Shown here piece after piece: positions 5,918-8,833 of a stretch of DNA of 8,833 bases; the first letter of the stretch is position 1; the number at the start of each line of letters is the position of its first letter. The notes below the pieces were generated by a model. The model did no database searches. It had not been told where the DNA came from and saw only the letters and a list, made by a program, of their open reading frames with translations. A program made the translations under genes and the position numbers. Source of the DNA: Calditrichota bacterium (GTDB lineage Bacteria; Electryoneota; RPQS01); the NCBI GenBank assembly GCA_020057985.1, contig JAGVEU010000417.1:1-8833 (forward strand). Reading direction: 5' to 3'.

Positions 5918-7231
5918 ATGCTAAAACGAATCAAAGTTCGAGGATACAAGTCTCTGGTCGATGTTGAGGTTTCACTCAAGCCCCTGACCGTCCTGTTCGG
6001 CCCAAACGCTGCAGGCAAGAGCAACTTCTTGGATGCTTTACAGCTGCTGTCCAAGCTAGCTACCAGCCCGACACTCAAGGATGCGTTTTCACCTCCATAT
6101 AGGGGAGCACCGCTAGAGTCGTTTTCTTTTGATCGAGATGGGGTGAAGGGAAGCCGTTCAAAAACCCAGATTTCATTCACAATTGAAGCAGATGTCGAAT
6201 TGTCCGAGTCTGTGGTCAAAGCAGTGAATCGGCAGATTCGGGAAATGAAGCAAACCAAGGCGCCTGATGATATGCGAGAGGAGGGACCTGAGGAGTCATC
6301 GTATGTTCGTGAGCGCAATCTTCGGTACAGTCTCGAAGTAGTTATTAGTCCGGACTCTGGCATCCTGCAGGTTGCCAACGAGTCTCTGACACCTCTGACG
6401 CCTGAAGGTAAGCCTTCAGGGCGAAGGAAGCCATTCTTGGATCTGGTGAAGGACCGCCTGCATCTAAGAATGGAAGGGCAAGCGCATCCTATATACTATG
6501 ACCGCTATCTTGACCACAGTGTCATTTCTAAACCGCATTATCCGCCGCACTACCCGCACCTTGTCGCGATGCGACAAGAACTTGCAAGTTGGTTCTTCTT
6601 TTACTTTGAGCCCCGCGAGCGTATGCGGGCACCGAATCCGGTCAAAGAAGTCCGCCATATTGGACTTATGGGAGAAGAGTTGGCGGCTTTCCTGAACACT
6701 TTGAATAAGTTGGAACCCAAGCAGTTCCGGGCAGTGGAAAAATCTCTTCACATGATCGTCCCATATGTGACTGGCATTGAAGTGGGTGTGAATGATCTCG
6801 GAGAAGTCGAGCTGAGACTCAAAGAAGGCGATACACCCATCCCGGCACGCGTCGTTTCTGAGGGTACTCTGCGCGTTCTCGGACTTCTTGCTATAAGCGG
6901 GGCGAGAGAATTGCCGGCACTCATCGGCTTCGAGGAGCCGGAGAATGGAATTCATCCACGAAGAATCCGACTTGTAGCAGATCTGCTAAAGAATCAGGCT
7001 GCAGGCGGTGATACGCAGATTATCGTTACCACTCACTCAGTGACGCTTGCAGATCAGATACCCACTGAATCTCTGTATGTATGTAAGCGGACAGGGCGGA
7101 GCACTTCCATCAGCTCGTTCAATTCCTGGGGTCCCTTATTTAACCGAACAGGCGATATCGAGACAACTCTTAACTCGGAGGAATCCCTGCCAGTATCCGA
7201 ACGTATTCTCCGAGGCGACTTTGATGCGTAG
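5918..7231 (+). CDS. AAA family ATPase (ABC/OLD-like, AAA_15/AAA_21 type)
   Basis: The 437-residue protein starts in the style of RecF/OLD/ABC-like ATPases, with MLKRIKVRGYKSLVDVEV and then the Walker A GPNAAGKS at 28-35. The C-terminal half carries an ABC-signature-like VSEGTLRVLGLLA at 313-325. Walker B is LIGFEEPENGIHP at 335-347 with E339/E340, and the switch histidine is in TTHS at 371-374. Residues about 100-300 form a long insertion of the kind seen in this group. It probably binds ATP as a dimer and controls an effector rather than transporting anything, as there are no membrane segments. The ATG at 5918 has GGAG 5 bases upstream. Its 3' end overlaps the next gene by 8 bases, so the two are almost certainly co-expressed. 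Similar ATPase plus TOPRIM arrangements occur in OLD, Gabija and PARIS anti-phage systems. Two of the only three CTAG sites in the window lie near its 5' end. Confidence 0.9.
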   Translation: MLKRIKVRGYKSLVDVEVSLKPLTVLFGPNAAGKSNFLDALQLLSKLATSPTLKDAFSPPYRGAPLESFSFDRDGVKGSRSKTQISFTIEADVELSESVVKAVNRQIREMKQTKAPDDMREEGPEESSYVRERNLRYSLEVVISPDSGILQVANESLTPLTPEGKPSGRRKPFLDLVKDRLHLRMEGQAHPIYYDRYLDHSVISKPHYPPHYPHLVAMRQELASWFFFYFEPRERMRAPNPVKEVRHIGLMGEELAAFLNTLNKLEPKQFRAVEKSLHMIVPYVTGIEVGVNDLGEVELRLKEGDTPIPARVVSEGTLRVLGLLAISGARELPALIGFEEPENGIHPRRIRLVADLLKNQAAGGDTQIIVTTHSVTLADQIPTESLYVCKRTGRSTSISSFNSWGPLFNRTGDIETTLNSEESLPVSERILRGDFDA

Positions 7232-7832
7232 TATATTCCTGTTTGTCGAGGACTTTGCCCACGAAACTTTTCTCCGTACTATAACTCAGCGGCTTGCGGA
7301 CGAGTATTCCGTTTCCGTTTCCTTCACGCCGTCCAGTGTTCGTGGCGGTCACGGAAGAGTGCTCGCGGAGCTCGGGGAGTTTGTGCGTGATTTTGACCAA
7401 GGTCGGCGAAATCTGCCGGATCTATTGGTCGTTGCAACCGATGCCAATTGCAAGGGCTATACGGAGCGCAAGGAGGAGATTGATTCTATTCTTAAGGAAA
7501 TCAAGAATCTCAGCATATGTGCGATCCCTGATCCACATATTGAAAGGTGGTTGCTGATTGATTCAGCTGCCTTCAAGGCGGTCTTTGGAAGAGGATGCAA
7601 CGCACCAGATCAGAAATGCGGACGGGCCAGATACAAACAACTTCTTTCATCTGCAATTAGAGAAGCCGGGATCTCTGCACCTCTGGGCGGAGTCGAGTTT
7701 GCAGACGACATAGTTAAAGAAATGGACCTGCGGCCTTCGAGAGGATTCGATGCATCTCTCGGAAAACTGATAGACGCACTCAAAGCCAAGTTCGCGGAAT
7801 GGGCGAATGCTCAGCCTGGACAGTGCGAGTAA
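7224..7832 (+). CDS. small TOPRIM-like (OLD/DUF4276-like) partner of the ATPase
   Basis: The 202-residue protein begins with a beta-strand-like MRSIFLFVEDFAHE, where E9 could be the motif-I glutamate of a TOPRIM fold. LPDLLVVATDANCKGY at 64-79 follows, where D73 could be the first acid of the TOPRIM DxD; the second position is N75 (DxN). A striking PDPHIERWLLID block is at 102-113, then a Cys/basic stretch FGRGCNAPDQKCGRARY at about 121-137. I do not recognise the exact family. The fold and context suggest an effector nuclease, comparable to AriB of PARIS or the TOPRIM half of OLD nucleases, kept in check by the ATPase. The ATG at 7224 overlaps the ATPase stop in ATGCGTAG, implying translational coupling. 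In-frame sequence further upstream lies inside the ATPase gene in another frame and is not used. The gene is secure; the enzymatic role is inference. Confidence 0.75.
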   Translation: MRSIFLFVEDFAHETFLRTITQRLADEYSVSVSFTPSSVRGGHGRVLAELGEFVRDFDQGRRNLPDLLVVATDANCKGYTERKEEIDSILKEIKNLSICAIPDPHIERWLLIDSAAFKAVFGRGCNAPDQKCGRARYKQLLSSAIREAGISAPLGGVEFADDIVKEMDLRPSRGFDASLGKLIDALKAKFAEWANAQPGQCE

Positions 7833-7833
7833 G

Positions 7834-7875
7834 GCTATTCGACCCAAACAGCATCTTGTGTTGGCATCGAATAGC
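7834..7875 (+). terminator. long hairpin after the ATPase/TOPRIM-like operon
   Basis: GCTATTCGA at 7834-7842 is the exact inverted complement of TCGAATAGC at 7867-7875. Inside it CCAAACA and TGTTGG can continue the stem with a bulge. It begins one base after the TAA stop. A run of five T lies at 7896-7900, some 20 bases downstream, so it is not a textbook intrinsic terminator. It most likely marks the end of the operon. Confidence 0.5.
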
Positions 7876-7902
7876 ACGAGAATAACTACGAGACCTTTTT
7901 CC

Positions 7903-7934
7903 AATTATTAATTCCTAATTCCTAATTATTAATT
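7903..7934. repeat. AT-rich short direct repeats upstream of rfbB
   Basis: AATTATTAATT occurs at 7903-7913 and again at 7924-7934, with two tandem CCTAATT units (7914-7920, 7921-7927) between and overlapping them. The block ends six bases before the rfbB ATG and occupies the place of a promoter and leader. No Shine-Dalgarno sequence is present. It may be an AT-rich promoter element or a slippage-prone simple repeat that varies between strains. Confidence 0.5.
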
Positions 7935-7940
7935 GCTTCC

Positions 7941-8833
7941 ATGAACCGCATTTTAATCACCGGCGGAGCCGGGTTTATCGGCTCCAATTTCATTCACTAC
8001 ATGCTCGCGAAGTATCCGGAGCTTCAGATTGTCAATCTGGATGCGCTGACTTATGCGGGCAATCTGGCAAATCTTGCGGATGTTGCCAAGGATTCGCGTT
8101 ACCATTTTCTGCACGGAGACATTTGCGATCCCGAGGCCGTTGAAAAGGCCATGAAGGGCTGCGATACTGTGGTCAACTTTGCCGCCGAGACCCACGTGGA
8201 TCGCTCGATCCATGAGGGCGGCGCGTTTGTGGAAACCGACGTGCGCGGTGTGTTTGTGCTCTGCGAAGAAGCGCGCAAGCAGAAGGTTCAGCGCTTTCTG
8301 CATATCTCCACCGATGAAGTTTACGGCTCGATTCCTGTCGGGCACTTCAAAGAAACGGATATGCTTAATCCCTCCTCGCCGTACTCCGCGTCAAAAGCCG
8401 GAGGAGAGTTGCTCGCGCGTTCCTATCATGTGACCTACGGTTTGCCTGTACTGGTCACGCGCAGCAGCAATAATTACGGCCCGTATCAGTATCCTGAAAA
8501 ACTCATTCCGCTCTTTGCTACCAATCTGATCGAAAACAAGCCTGTGCCGGTTTATGGCGACGGCAAACAGGTGCGCGATTGGCTCTATGTCGAGGATCAG
8601 TGTGAAGCGCTGGATTTGGTTTTGCAGAAGGGAATTGTCGGCGAGATTTATAACGTGGGCGCGGGCAATGAAGAGTACAACATGGATGTCACAAAGGGCT
8701 TGCTCAAGTTGCTCAGTAAGGGCGATGATTTGATTACTTATGTGAAGGATCGCCCCGGCCACGACCGCCGCTATGCCGTGGACACCACCAAGATTCAGAA
8801 GCTCGGTTGGAAACCACGGCACGATTTCATGAC
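7941..8833 (+). CDS. rfbB: dTDP-glucose 4,6-dehydratase, 3' end beyond the window
   Basis: RfbB/RmlB removes water from dTDP-glucose to give dTDP-4-keto-6-deoxyglucose, the second step toward dTDP-L-rhamnose and other deoxysugars of surface polysaccharides. It is a cytoplasmic, NAD-dependent, extended short-chain dehydrogenase. The Rossmann glycine motif TGGAGFIG is at 7-14. The dehydratase hallmark STDEVYG is at 123-129, with D125 and E126 as the acid/base pair. The catalytic YSASK has Y148 and K152. Further family blocks are RSSNNYGPYQYPEKLIP at 174-190 and GDGKQVRDWLYVED at 206-219, and RPGHDRRYAVD is at 271-281. About 297 residues are visible of the usual 320-355, so only the last few tens are missing. 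The frame is open to the window end. The start at 7941 is fixed by the immediate MNRILITGGAGF N-terminus. The gene begins 108 bases after the ATPase/TOPRIM operon and marks the return to ordinary cellular genes. Confidence 0.96.
   Translation, partial: MNRILITGGAGFIGSNFIHYMLAKYPELQIVNLDALTYAGNLANLADVAKDSRYHFLHGDICDPEAVEKAMKGCDTVVNFAAETHVDRSIHEGGAFVETDVRGVFVLCEEARKQKVQRFLHISTDEVYGSIPVGHFKETDMLNPSSPYSASKAGGELLARSYHVTYGLPVLVTRSSNNYGPYQYPEKLIPLFATNLIENKPVPVYGDGKQVRDWLYVEDQCEALDLVLQKGIVGEIYNVGAGNEEYNMDVTKGLLKLLSKGDDLITYVKDRPGHDRRYAVDTTKIQKLGWKPRHDFM

Noticed and set aside
5644..6378. A 244-codon minus-strand frame across the yhcG remnant and ATPase 5' end
   Set aside because: It is antisense to both the clear remnant and the Walker A region, and its translation shows no recognisable domain.
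7047..7223. N-terminal extension of the TOPRIM-like frame to 7047
   Set aside because: It lies inside the ATPase coding region, including sequence after its conserved TTHS motif. The ATG at 7224 gives the expected strand-like N-terminus and an 8-base coupling overlap.
1..8833. CRISPR array, tRNA, transposase or integrase
   Set aside because: I saw no regularly spaced repeats, cloverleaf, DDE or tyrosine-recombinase motifs in any frame. The only repeats are the hairpin units and the AT-rich block listed.

Overview
The window looks like bacterial chromosome carrying a small defence-gene cluster between two ordinary cellular genes. GC content is moderate (about half) and every gene I accept lies on the + strand. 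Several starts (the transporter, yhcG, the methyltransferase, rfbB) lack a Shine-Dalgarno sequence, while others have a GGAG/GAAGGG-type site. A secreted protein with a C-terminal fibronectin-III-like module is also present. Together these would fit an uncultured bacterium of the FCB (Fibrobacteres-Chlorobi-Bacteroidetes) type, but this taxonomic guess is weak. No rRNA, tRNA, CRISPR array, transposase or integrase is visible.

Layout. 1-33: a REP-like hairpin and short leader. 34-1359: sodium/proton-dicarboxylate (SDF family) symporter. 1356-1390: a second REP-like hairpin whose GTAG head contains the symporter stop codon. 1391-2479: YhcG/DUF1016 PD-(D/E)xK nuclease. 2480-2610: a gap with two hairpins. 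2611-3699: exported, probably lipid-anchored protein of unclear function with a fibronectin-III-like tail. 3742-5046 and 5036-5638: a type II restriction-modification pair. The methyltransferase is of the N4-cytosine beta class and carries a C-terminal staphylococcal-nuclease-like domain lacking two catalytic acids. The endonuclease resembles the MjaI family (CTAG specificity). 5652-5838: a near-copy of the REP-like hairpin followed by a wrecked second yhcG with an internal deletion and a nonsense codon. 5918-7231 and 7224-7832: an overlapping pair encoding an ABC/OLD-like AAA ATPase and a small TOPRIM-like protein, a candidate two-gene abortive-infection module. 7834-7875: a long hairpin. 7903-7934: an AT-rich repeat. 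7941 to the window end: dTDP-glucose 4,6-dehydratase (rfbB/rmlB), cut off by the window edge.

How it fits together. The methylase and endonuclease form a coupled M-then-R operon. The ATPase and TOPRIM-like protein form another operon. The intact and broken yhcG genes share the same hairpin-plus-leader, which suggests a duplicated or repeatedly acquired unit. The tetranucleotide CTAG occurs only 3 times in 8.8 kb (about 34 expected at this base composition), and all three lie within 5799-6116, in the yhcG remnant and the start of the ATPase gene. This agrees with long-term CTAG avoidance and with a more recent arrival of that stretch, although CTAG is rare in many bacteria for other reasons. 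The strongest candidates for something new are the methyltransferase/degenerate-nuclease fusion, the ATPase/TOPRIM-like pair, and the hairpin-linked yhcG duplication.
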